DNA of 52,958 bases from an uncultured Collinsella sp. (lineage in GTDB: Bacteria; Actinomycetota; Coriobacteriia; Coriobacteriales; Coriobacteriaceae): assembly GCA_900544875.1 (NCBI GenBank), contig UQWS01000014.1, positions 1-52,958 of the forward strand, in the 5' to 3' direction. A program made the translations under genes and the position numbers. Shown here piece by piece: positions 7,439 to 15,352 of the stretch. Every line of letters begins with the position of its first letter. Position 1 is the stretch's first letter. The notes under the pieces are model-generated. The model ran no database searches. It was given only the letters and a program-made list of their open reading frames with translations, and was not told the DNA's origin.

Positions 7439-8155
7439 TTACGCCTCCTTTTTCTGCTTGTCGCGGGCGGCCTTGGCGGCAAGCGCCGCGCGGACCTTGG
7501 CCGCTTTCTCGGGATCCATGGCGGCGAGCTTTGCCTCCATCTCGGCAGCCTTGAGCGCGGCCTTGGCGGCAGCTTCATCGTGCTGAGCATCGGAGCCGGC
7601 AGCCGCAGCGGGCTGAGCAGCGGCGCCCGCGGCATCGCCGGCGCTGGCAGCGCCCTCCCCTGCAGCAGCCGCAGCAGCGGCGGCCTTCTCGGCCGCGGCC
7701 TTGCGCGCCTTAGCCTCGGTGGCGGCACGGACCTTCATGGCTTTCTCGCGCGCAGCTTTCACCTCGGGTGTGATCACACTCATGGGCTCGGCAGTCGAAA
7801 CCTGGTAGAAAAAGCCCTTAAAGTCGATCTGCATGTCGGTAATGACAAGACCAAACAGGTCATGTGCCTCGTTCTCAAACGGGAATACCGCCGGATAATA
7901 CGAGCTGATGGACGGAATCTCCTGGTACCGGTCGATACCCTCGACCACCAGATTCTCAATCGCATAGCTTCCGTCCCGCGCGATCTGCTCTTGCGCAGCG
8001 CGGACGTTGATAAACGTATAAACCAGGCGATACGATCCGTCGTCCACACAGCGCTCGGCATGCATCTGCACAAAGCGTGCGCCGGCACCCTTGAGCGCCT
8101 GCACGTGCGCCAGGAGCTCATCGATCCCGACGGTTGTATAGATTGCCTTTTGCAT
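7439..8155 (-). CDS. echD: Hydrogenase subunit of the NuoC/EchD type with an Ala-rich tail
   Basis: Residues 1-130 resemble the 30-kDa (NuoC-like) subunit that docks the large subunit: the SSYYPAVFPFENEAHDLFG segment corresponds to the conserved YP...ERE..D.FG motif of the family. The last about 105 residues are low-complexity, dominated by Ala, Lys and Glu (for example AAAEKAAAAAAAAGEG), predicted to be helical or disordered, and not a normal part of EchD. The start overlaps the previous stop by 1 nt. In E. coli HycE this part is fused to the large subunit; here it is separate, as in ech. Confidence 0.85.
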   Translation of the reverse strand: MQKAIYTTVGIDELLAHVQALKGAGARFVQMHAERCVDDGSYRLVYTFINVRAAQEQIARDGSYAIENLVVEGIDRYQEIPSISSYYPAVFPFENEAHDLFGLVITDMQIDFKGFFYQVSTAEPMSVITPEVKAAREKAMKVRAATEAKARKAAAEKAAAAAAAAGEGAASAGDAAGAAAQPAAAAGSDAQHDEAAAKAALKAAEMEAKLAAMDPEKAAKVRAALAAKAARDKQKKEA

Positions 8156-8736
8156 TACTTGGCCTCCTTTGCAGCGTCGGGTGCACCGTCAGCCGTGCCT
8201 GCGTCGACACCGGCCCCGGCCTCAGCCGCAGCTACAAACCCGTCCTCGCCCAGCTCAACGCCACCGTCCCAGGTAGCGGCACCGCCCACGGTGAGCGGGT
8301 CGCCGCCGGCGCGCATCACGGCCTCCTTCTGGTCCAGGATGCCGCACGCCTCCACGATGGCATCGATCACGGTCTCGGGGCGAATGGCGCACCCGGGCGC
8401 GTACACGTCCACGGGAATCGCGCGGTCCACGCCGCCGATCACGTTATAGGCATCGCGGAACACGCCGCCCGAACACGCGCAGATGCCGCAGGCCACCACG
8501 CACTTGGGCTCGAGCATCTGGTTGTAGATCTGGCGCACGACGGGCAGGTTCTGGGCATTGACCGACCCCGTCACCAAAAAGATATCCGCATGCTTAGGGT
8601 TGCCGGTGTTGACCACGCCAAAGCGCTCCGCATCGAACAGTGGCGTGAGCGAGGCCAGCACCTCGATATCGCATCCGTTGCAGCTCGAACCGTCGTAATG
8701 AATAACCCACGGCGAGCGCGACATTTTATGATCCAT
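8155..8736 (-). CDS. echC: [NiFe] hydrogenase small subunit (NuoB/EchC type)
   Basis: Carries the proximal [4Fe-4S] cluster that passes electrons to the Ni-Fe site. The motifs are SSCNGCD (Cys19, Cys22), VACGICACSGG and APGCAIRPE, which supply the cluster ligands in the NuoB/HycG/EchC family. The first about 150 residues are the conserved domain; the remaining about 40 are acidic and Ala-rich without motifs. AGGAGG is 8 nt before the ATG. It lies between the fused membrane subunit gene and echD. Confidence 0.92.
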   Translation of the reverse strand: MDHKMSRSPWVIHYDGSSCNGCDIEVLASLTPLFDAERFGVVNTGNPKHADIFLVTGSVNAQNLPVVRQIYNQMLEPKCVVACGICACSGGVFRDAYNVIGGVDRAIPVDVYAPGCAIRPETVIDAIVEACGILDQKEAVMRAGGDPLTVGGAATWDGGVELGEDGFVAAAEAGAGVDAGTADGAPDAAKEAK

Positions 8737-8748
8737 GGATGCCGCCTC

Positions 8749-11631
8749 CTAAATAAATACGTCGACGAGGATGGGCATAAGGTTGAGCAGGCCAAACACC
8801 AGCGCCACGCCCCATCCGAGCCTAAAGCAGCTGCGCCAGGTGCTGCGTGCGAAGGTGTTGTCGATCAGGACCTCGACAAAATACGTCGCGGCCATCACGA
8901 CCAGGGCGACCACCCAGCTCACCGGGTTGTCCCAAACAAAGAACATGCCTACCCACATCAAAAACAGCACGGTCTCGCACCAGTGCATAAGGGTCATCTT
9001 GGCCAGCGTGCCGCCGCTCATCTCGGTGGCGACGCCCTGGACAATCTCCTGATGCGCGTGATGTGAGTACGAAAGGTCAAACGGCGACTTGCGCAGCTTG
9101 ATGGTAAGCACCGCGAGCAACGCGAGAAAAATGGGTGCGCTGTACACGATGATGGGGGCCGACTGCCCCGTCACGGCGATGGAATCGAAGCTGTCGGTGG
9201 CAAGGTACAGGCCCACGCTCATCAGCAGAACAGCGGGCTCGTAACTCATAACCTGCAGCAACTCACGGTCGGCGCCGACCTGGGCAAACGGGCTTTGCGT
9301 CGAGGCAGACGCCAACACCACAAAGATCGCGGCGAGGGTCACCATAAACGCACACAGCAGCGTGTTGGAGCCCGACACAAAGATGCCGCCGCCCACCACG
9401 GTAAAGATGAGCGCACACGCCATATAGGTATCGTCCATGGTGTTTACGCTGGCAGGGGCTTTGCGCAGCAGCTTGGCAACGTCGTAGAAGGGCTGCAGCA
9501 GACGCGGACCCACACGGCCCTGCATGCGGGCCGAAAGCTTACGGTCAAGACCGTCAATCAAACCGCCCACAAGCGGCGCAATCAAGGCAAACGCCGCGGT
9601 GCCTATAAAGATGCCCACGACACCCGAACCTTCGAAATACTTGCCGCGCAGCACCGAGGGCGCGCTCATGGCAAGCCGCTCGGGCCCAATCCATGCGCAG
9701 CACAGCAGCGCAAACAAGATAATGCTGCAGCACACGACGCTGCCCGCGGGGCCGATACGCTTCTCGCCAAGGGCGTCCTCCGAGTACCAATTGCGCTTTT
9801 CGGCCTTCACCTCGTGCCCCATCGAGCCGCGGAAATGGCGATATTTGTCGGTTCCCACACCCGAAAGGTACACGTTGACGTGCGGCTTGTTGCTCACGCG
9901 GAATGAAGTCAGCAGCACCACGGCGATAAACGCCACGATAACCACCATCAGATACATGGCGTCTTTGCCAATAACGTATGGCACGCGGCCAAACACCATG
10001 GCCAAGTAAGGCGACACCAAACCGCTCGAGATGAGCGGGAACGCCACGCAGCACAGAATCAGCAGCGCGGCGATGGTGTTGAGCGCCATCCATTCGGTCT
10101 TATGGACATTGACCTCAACGTTTTGAGCCGTGGGGTCGACGCCCGAAAGCTTGGCAAGCCACTTGCCCCAGAAGAAGAACGTCGCGGCAGAGCCAAAGGC
10201 AAGCACCATGATCATGAGCACGTTGCCGGTCTGCGCAAACGCCACCAGGGCGCCCCACTTGGACACGAGCATGCCAAACGGCGCCACGAACATGCCCATG
10301 ATGCCCAGCATCATCAGGCGCGTCAGGTGCGGCATGCGGCTGAACATACCGTCCATGTCCTCGATATTGCGGCTGCCGATATGATGCTCGGCCGTGCCCA
10401 CGCACAGGAACAGCAACGACTTTGCCACCGTGTGGAACAGGATCAGGAAGATGGCCGCCCAGACGGCCTCGGGCGCGCCGACACCCAAGCAGGCACTGAT
10501 GAGGCCCAGGTTGGAAATGGTGGAGAACGCGAGCACGCGCTTGGCATTGCTCTGCGAGATGGCCATGAGGGCAGCGAGCAAAAACGTGATGGCACCCACA
10601 CTCGTAACCATAAAGCCGGTCACGGGATAGATGGCATAGAGCGGGCTCAGCTTGACCATTAAGAACACGCCAGCTTTGACCATGGTTGACGAGTGCAGCA
10701 GGGCGCTCGTGGGCGTGGGGGCAACCATGGCGCCCAACAGCCAAGTGTGGAACGGCATCTGTGCGGCCTTGGTGAGTGCGGCGAGCGACAGCAGGATGAC
10801 CGGCATCACCAGTAGCGCGGATTGCACGGTTCCGGCGCCGGAAAGCTCGATCATGCCCGAGATGGTCAGCGGCATACCGTTAACGTGCAGGAACATGAGT
10901 CCGGCCAAAAACGCGATGCCGCCCAGCATGTTAAGGATGATCTGGGTGAAGGCGTTCTTGATGGCCTCGGGCGTGCGCGTGTAGCCAATCATGAGGAACG
11001 AGCACACGGTGGTGATTTCCCAGCCGCAGAACAGCCACTCAAGGTTATCGCTCGTCACGATGACGAACATGGCCGAAAGGAACAGGAACATAAGCGCCAG
11101 GAACTGCGGGCGACGGTCGGGCGCGGTCTGCCCGCGCAGCGCGGCCTCGTGCTCGTCATGAGCCTGGAAGTCCTTCATGTAGCCCAGGGCATACACGCAG
11201 ATTAGGCTGCCGACAATGCCAACGGCGAGGACCATGATCACGCTCATGTAGTCCAGGTAGAGCGGCGTCGCCGTGACGGCTTCGGCCGCGGGCAGCGTCA
11301 TGGCTGCAAAGGCGAGCGAGCCCACCAGCTGGACTATGCCGAGCACCGTGGTGAGCGCGTTCCTATATTTATACGCGTTGTACAGGATGACGGCGCACAG
11401 GATGACATCGATGGCGGAGCTGATGATCGAGAGCACATGCGAGGTGCCGGGGGCAACCTCAAAGCTCTGCGGACCCGTGCCAAAAAACAAGACGGCGACT
11501 ACAACTGTCACCGCCATAATAATGCCGGAGCCTACAAGCCCCACCGCATCGCGGGCGCGGTCACCGCGCGCGAGCAGCATGCCCAGCGCCGGTACCAGCG
11601 GAAACAGGGTAAGGAAATACAGTAGCGTCAT
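8749..11631 (-). CDS. echAB: Fused EchA-EchB membrane subunit of energy-converting hydrogenase
   Basis: A 960-residue integral membrane protein. Residues 1 to about 630 are a NuoL/HyfB-type antiporter subunit: Glu205 in WEITT, Lys288 in LTKAAQMPFHTWL and the PTPTSALLHSSTMVKAG segment are the usual proton-path residues. Residues about 665-960 are a complete NuoH/HycD-type subunit (DRKLSARMQGRVGP, then a SYEPAV segment, then KSPFDLSYSHHAHQEIVQG). No stop or frameshift separates them; the joint is a helix plus a charged cytoplasmic stretch near residues 590-650. The start is preceded by GGGGGAG at 7 nt. In known ech operons these are two genes. It is first in the operon and would couple ferredoxin oxidation to ion pumping. 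Confidence 0.92.
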   Translation of the reverse strand: MTLLYFLTLFPLVPALGMLLARGDRARDAVGLVGSGIIMAVTVVVAVLFFGTGPQSFEVAPGTSHVLSIISSAIDVILCAVILYNAYKYRNALTTVLGIVQLVGSLAFAAMTLPAAEAVTATPLYLDYMSVIMVLAVGIVGSLICVYALGYMKDFQAHDEHEAALRGQTAPDRRPQFLALMFLFLSAMFVIVTSDNLEWLFCGWEITTVCSFLMIGYTRTPEAIKNAFTQIILNMLGGIAFLAGLMFLHVNGMPLTISGMIELSGAGTVQSALLVMPVILLSLAALTKAAQMPFHTWLLGAMVAPTPTSALLHSSTMVKAGVFLMVKLSPLYAIYPVTGFMVTSVGAITFLLAALMAISQSNAKRVLAFSTISNLGLISACLGVGAPEAVWAAIFLILFHTVAKSLLFLCVGTAEHHIGSRNIEDMDGMFSRMPHLTRLMMLGIMGMFVAPFGMLVSKWGALVAFAQTGNVLMIMVLAFGSAATFFFWGKWLAKLSGVDPTAQNVEVNVHKTEWMALNTIAALLILCCVAFPLISSGLVSPYLAMVFGRVPYVIGKDAMYLMVVIVAFIAVVLLTSFRVSNKPHVNVYLSGVGTDKYRHFRGSMGHEVKAEKRNWYSEDALGEKRIGPAGSVVCCSIILFALLCCAWIGPERLAMSAPSVLRGKYFEGSGVVGIFIGTAAFALIAPLVGGLIDGLDRKLSARMQGRVGPRLLQPFYDVAKLLRKAPASVNTMDDTYMACALIFTVVGGGIFVSGSNTLLCAFMVTLAAIFVVLASASTQSPFAQVGADRELLQVMSYEPAVLLMSVGLYLATDSFDSIAVTGQSAPIIVYSAPIFLALLAVLTIKLRKSPFDLSYSHHAHQEIVQGVATEMSGGTLAKMTLMHWCETVLFLMWVGMFFVWDNPVSWVVALVVMAATYFVEVLIDNTFARSTWRSCFRLGWGVALVFGLLNLMPILVDVFI

Positions 11632-11882
11632 ACCATCACTCCCCCATGCAAAAACGCTGCAATTGTTTAACGTTATAGCTCAATTGAGGAGTAGCGGCGG
11701 CGGGTTTTCGGTCAACTGGGGAGTTTTAGGCGTACGGGGCAAGGGCACGTCCGCTTTGGAGCAGAGAGGCGACGCTCCCCCTATCGCAGCGACAGGCGCG
11801 CGGGCCACTGCGCGCAGTTTATTGGCCACTTTGGAGGATGTCCCGACAGGCTCGCGCCGGTCCAAAAAGTTGGCGCGGCAAG

Positions 11883-11906
11883 AAAAATGCGCCCCTGTGG
11901 GCGCAC
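11883..11906 (-). terminator. Rho-independent terminator of the HTH gene
   Basis: On the minus strand GCGCCCACAGGGGCGC is followed by ATTTTTCTT, 11 nt past the stop codon of the HTH gene. It separates that gene from the ech promoter region. The 286 bp between the genes (11632-11917) otherwise hold only a possible ech -10 box TATAAC (minus, near 11672-11677). Confidence 0.7.
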
Positions 11907-11917
11907 CATCCCGTTTG

Positions 11918-12313
11918 CTATTCCGCCTTTTTAACGCGTGGCTTGCGACCGCGCGGCTTATCGACCAGTGCGGACTCACCGCTCTCGCGGTACTGACGGC
12001 ACCAAGCCTTGACCGAAGACTCGCTGGGAATCTTGTGCTTGATCATGGCCTCGCGAACCGTCAAGCCGTTTTCCAGACGGTCCTTAACCACGGCGAGCTT
12101 AACTTCGTACGAATAGGTGTGATGATGTGAACCGGCGTTGAGAACGGCGTCGGCACCGCCCACGGCATACGCGCGGGCCCACTGACGAGCCGTGGCCTGG
12201 GGAATGCCGAGCTCCGCGGCGAGGGCGCGATGACCGACCCCCTCTTGGAGGACCTCGACGGCGCGCTGCCTAACCTCGGGCGCATGCGTGCGAGTCCTAG
12301 TTGCTTCCGACAT
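11918..12313 (-). CDS. Double helix-turn-helix protein, IS3/IS481 OrfA-like, orphan
   Basis: A 131-residue basic protein with two tandem HTH segments: about residues 12-50 (APEVRQRAVEVLQEG ... IPQATARQWAR) and about 65-105 (YEVKLAVVKDRLENGLTVRE ... SVKAWCRQY). This is the arrangement of transposase OrfA subunits, but no DDE-type orfB follows and no terminal inverted repeats were seen. It ends in a basic tail KPRGRKPRVKK. Either it is a remnant of an insertion sequence or a domesticated DNA-binding protein. The ATG at 12313 is used; a GTG at 12322 has the better-spaced AAGG. A promoter TTGAGC-17-TATCTA lies upstream in AT-rich DNA. Confidence 0.75.
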   Translation of the reverse strand: MSEATRTRTHAPEVRQRAVEVLQEGVGHRALAAELGIPQATARQWARAYAVGGADAVLNAGSHHHTYSYEVKLAVVKDRLENGLTVREAMIKHKIPSESSVKAWCRQYRESGESALVDKPRGRKPRVKKAE

Positions 12314-12322
12314 ACCTGCCAC

Positions 12323-12762
12323 TTCTTAGCCTTAACCGTTAATCTGCTTTCTTACGTGCAAGTTAGATAGTAGCATTTTACTGTTTGCTCAAAGCAGTTA
12401 ATTAAAATAGACGCGGCGTTATCTGGGCATTTGGCACCAAATTACGACATTTCTTTATCGATTATTTACGCTGGTAGCTGACTCGCAGCTAATCGTCATT
12501 CGCTTGTCAACAAAATTGGCATCTCTTTATGTCCTTTGGTATAGAGGATATAGTTATTAACCCCTCCCCCAATAATTTTGAGTGATCTGCAAGGCAGTAG
12601 ACGTCCTCACTCCTCATGATTACCACGCATTGCCATCCACCGGAGCAAAACAAAAAGGGCGGGACTTGCTGCGTTTGCAGGCCCCGCACCGGTTGACACC
12701 CGACAGGACACAGCCGGGCGAGACGAATCCGTGCTACCGCCCCGCCCGGCCGCGATGTTCAA
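12323..12762. other. AT-rich non-coding stretch upstream of the HTH gene
   Basis: No gene is supported here. The part 12340-12600 is clearly richer in A and T than the surroundings. It contains a candidate minus-strand promoter for the HTH gene (TTGAGC-17-TATCTA), a candidate plus-strand promoter TTGGCA-18-TATAGA near 12519-12548 with nothing obvious to transcribe, and the short palindrome TAGCTG-ACTCG-CAGCTA at 12476-12492. Base composition suggests acquired DNA. Confidence 0.5.
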
Positions 12763-14799
12763 CTACAGCTCGTTGGCCGCGTGGTATGCCGTGCGAATGG
12801 CGCTCGCAATGTCGGCGGTGCGCTCGCCCGAGCAGTCACCCACGCAGGTCACGGGCACCGTCACGCCGTCCAGGTCAAACGCGTTGGCCTTGGAGCCCAC
12901 GGCCATCACCACGTAATCGCAAGCGATCTTCACCGGCTCCTCGGCGCCGTCCTCGGTGGTGCGAATGGCCTCCACGCCCTCGTCGGTAATGGCGGTCAGG
13001 CGGGTCTTCACGTGCTGCTCCACGTTGTGCTCTGCAAAGTCGCTCATAATCAGCGGCAGAATGGTCTCGGACTCGCCCGCGGCAATCTTGTCGAGCATCT
13101 CGACAATCGCTACCTCGCAGCCGTGCTGCAGCAGGTACTCGGCGGTCTCGGTGCCCACCAGGCCGCCGCCAATGACGGCGACGCGGCCCGTAAGCTCCAC
13201 CTTGCCGGCCAGCACGTCCCAGCTCGAGACGACCTTCTCCGAGTCGGCGCCCGGAACGGGGATGACCACGTCGTGCGCGCCCACGGCCACAATCGCGGCG
13301 TCGGCGGCGTTGAGGTCCTCAGCGGTAGCGGCATGGCTGAGCTCAACCTTCACGCCCAGGCCGGGCAGAATCTTCTCGTAGTACTCGACCGAGCGCATGA
13401 TCTCGTCCTTGCGCGGAGGCGCAGCCGCCAGCACAATCTGGCCGCCCAGATGATCGCTCGCCTCATAGACGGTCACGTCGTAGCCGCGCTTGGCCGCCAC
13501 GCGCGCGGCCTCCAGGCCGGCGATGCCGCCGCCCACCACGGCGATCTTCTTGTCGCCCTCGCCCGGCTTGATGGCGATGGTCGCCTCGTCACCGTTCTCG
13601 GCGTTGAGCACGCACGAGATGTACTTGCGGTTTTGAATCGCGTCGACGCAGCCCTTGTTGCAGTTGAGGCACTCGCGGATGGGCTCACCCGTGGCGGCCT
13701 TCAGCGCAATGTCGGGGTCGCACATGAGCGAGCGGCCATAGGCGATGATGTCGGCCGCGCCGTCTTCCAGAATCTTCTCGCCGGCCTCAACCGAGACAAC
13801 GCGGCCGACGGTTGCCACCGGCACGGAGACCAGGGCCTTGACGCGCTCGGCCACGGGCAGCGTCCAGTTGTAGGGCATGGCGCCCATGGGCGGAATGGTG
13901 TCGCCCATGTTGCCGGTGTGGTTGGCCTGTGCGACCTGAATCATATCGATGCCCGCACCCTCGAGCAGCTTGGCGAACTCGCAGGCCTCGTCGGGCTGCA
14001 GGCCACCCTTGCCGCGCGGCGTGCCGTCGGGGTTCTCCATGATCACGGGGAGCTTGTACTCCACCATCAGCTGCGGCGCGGCCTCCTTAATGGCGGCGAC
14101 GACCTCCAGCGCGTAGCGAACGCGGTTCTCGAACGAACCACCGTACTCGTCGGTGCGCTGGTTGAGGATGGCCGAGCACAGCGAACCCACCAGGCGGTCG
14201 CCGTGGACCTCGATAGCGTCGATCCCGGCCTGCTGTGCGCGAGCGGCCGAGGCAGCGATGGCCTCCTTGATCTGGGTGAGCTGCTCTACGCTCGCCTCGT
14301 TCACAAAGTGCTGCATGTCGTGATGCAGCTTGGCGTAGGCCTGGTTGCGGATCTCGTTGGACTCGGCCATCTTGGCGGCAAAGGTCTCCTCGTCGCCGGC
14401 GGCCTTGGCCTCCTGCGCGGCCTTGGCGGCAGCCATGGAACCCATGACCATGCGGCCGACACCGGGCACGTCGTACTCGGGGTGGAACAGCTGCAGCGCG
14501 ACCTTGGCGCCGTGCTTGTGGACGGCGTCGGCCAGCGCCTTAAACGTGGGGATCTGGGCGTCGGTTGCCAGCTTGGGCGTGGGGCTTGCGGTCATGACGG
14601 GAGCGACGTCGCCGATGACGATGTAGCTCACGCCGCCACGGGCCAAGCGCTCGTAAAAAGCCAGGCTGCGCTCGCCGATGGAACCGTCACGCTCCTCGTA
14701 GCCGGTGGTCAGCGGCGGAAACATAATGCGGTTCTTGAGCTCAAGGGGGCCAACCGTAATGGGCTGGAGCAGCTTGGATGCAGGTGCGGTCATGGACAT
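12763..14799 (-). CDS. NADH:flavin oxidoreductase / 2,4-dienoyl-CoA reductase family (old yellow enzyme with FAD/NAD domains)
   Basis: A 678-residue flavoenzyme with the enoate-reductase plan. An FMN-binding TIM barrel (about 8-370) holds LFHPE, RTDEYGGSFENR and YGRSLMCDP; a [4Fe-4S] motif CLNCNKGC with a later Cys is near 385-402; an FAD-binding Rossmann domain GGGIAGLEAA and an NAD(P)-binding GGGLVGTETA follow. Such enzymes reduce activated C=C bonds of enoates, dienoyl-CoAs or steroid intermediates. The usual H-G-A-H-G-Y-L active-site segment is replaced by EVHGDRLVGSLCS, so the acid residue may differ from FadH and BaiCD-type enzymes. Substrate unknown. GAGAGGAA precedes the ATG. Monocistronic. 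Confidence 0.9.
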   Translation of the reverse strand: MSMTAPASKLLQPITVGPLELKNRIMFPPLTTGYEERDGSIGERSLAFYERLARGGVSYIVIGDVAPVMTASPTPKLATDAQIPTFKALADAVHKHGAKVALQLFHPEYDVPGVGRMVMGSMAAAKAAQEAKAAGDEETFAAKMAESNEIRNQAYAKLHHDMQHFVNEASVEQLTQIKEAIAASAARAQQAGIDAIEVHGDRLVGSLCSAILNQRTDEYGGSFENRVRYALEVVAAIKEAAPQLMVEYKLPVIMENPDGTPRGKGGLQPDEACEFAKLLEGAGIDMIQVAQANHTGNMGDTIPPMGAMPYNWTLPVAERVKALVSVPVATVGRVVSVEAGEKILEDGAADIIAYGRSLMCDPDIALKAATGEPIRECLNCNKGCVDAIQNRKYISCVLNAENGDEATIAIKPGEGDKKIAVVGGGIAGLEAARVAAKRGYDVTVYEASDHLGGQIVLAAAPPRKDEIMRSVEYYEKILPGLGVKVELSHAATAEDLNAADAAIVAVGAHDVVIPVPGADSEKVVSSWDVLAGKVELTGRVAVIGGGLVGTETAEYLLQHGCEVAIVEMLDKIAAGESETILPLIMSDFAEHNVEQHVKTRLTAITDEGVEAIRTTEDGAEEPVKIACDYVVMAVGSKANAFDLDGVTVPVTCVGDCSGERTADIASAIRTAYHAANEL

Positions 14800-14935
14800 T
14801 CCTCTCTTGTAGGCGCGGCGGCGATGTTGCCGCGTAGTTGTCTAGAGGATATGGCATAGGGGTACAGCGGCGCAACGGAAATCGGCGGACAGCAGGTAGC
14901 GGCAGGTGGATGGGATGAGCCCAACAGCGGGTTTT

Positions 14936-14990
14936 TCTCGATCTGTAACACCAAGCCGCCCAAATCGGGTCTAGATGTTACAGATCGAGA
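14936..14990. repeat. 55-nt hairpin element C, isolated copy
   Basis: Arms TCTCGATCTGTAACA (14936-14950) and its perfect complement (14976-14990) enclose a 25-nt centre. Length and arms match the three copies at 32100-32315. It lies between the oxidoreductase gene and the initiator tRNA. Confidence 0.8.
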
Positions 14991-15040
14991 TTTTGTTTGA
15001 GAGGCCGAGAATTGGACCGAAAACACAGTCCCGGAATAAC

Positions 15041-15070
15041 AAAAAAGCTCGCCGGCTAGGCCGACGAGCT
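15041..15070 (-). terminator. Terminator of the initiator tRNA gene
   Basis: On the minus strand AGCTCGTCGGC-CTA-GCCGGCGAGCT is followed by six T residues, starting 9 nt after the tRNA CCA end. A canonical intrinsic terminator. Confidence 0.85.
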
Positions 15071-15079
15071 GCAAGTTCT

Positions 15080-15156
15080 TGGTCGCGGGGGCAGGATTTG
15101 AACCTACGACCTCCGGGTTATGAGCCCGGCGAGCTACCAGACTGCTCCACCCCGCA
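15080..15156 (-). tRNA. Initiator tRNA-fMet (anticodon CAU)
   Basis: The minus strand folds into a 77-nt cloverleaf with encoded CCA: 7-bp acceptor stem, D arm GGAGCAG...GGTAGCTC, anticodon loop CTCATAA, and T arm with GGTTCAAATCC. The three G-C pairs GGG/CCC next to the anticodon loop are the initiator hallmark. Position 1-72 is U-G rather than the C-A mismatch of E. coli; a weak first pair is still compatible with formylation. It stands alone, followed by a terminator. Confidence 0.93.
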
Positions 15157-15310
15157 ATGTCTGGGCGCCACATGTGCGCAAGAAAGAATATTACGCGGGA
15201 GTTCGGTAAACGGCAAGGAAAATCTCGTAGAGCATAATTCCTTCATATTTAAACCCCTCAGCCCCTATCACCGTAAACGAATCGCAGCCGAGCGCCGTCG
15301 ACGGCACGTA

Positions 15311-15316
15311 TACAAT
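15311..15316 (+). promoter_or_regulatory. -10 box TACAAT upstream of coaX
   Basis: TACAAT lies 36 nt before the coaX ATG, giving a leader of about 30 nt. No clear -35 box is visible at 16-18 nt. Confidence 0.45.
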
Positions 15317-15352
15317 GGTGCGCGTCCTTTTATGCCGACACCGGGAGTAGAC

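Noticed and set aside
5996..11631. Formate hydrogenlyase (hyc/hyf) operon
   Set aside because: No formate dehydrogenase or HycB-type subunit is present, the NuoC and NuoD parts are separate genes, and the gene order is exactly echA to echF.
12781..14859. A long plus-strand open frame of about 690 codons
   Set aside because: It is the antisense of the oxidoreductase gene and has no domain features; GC-rich codon bias keeps the opposite strand open.
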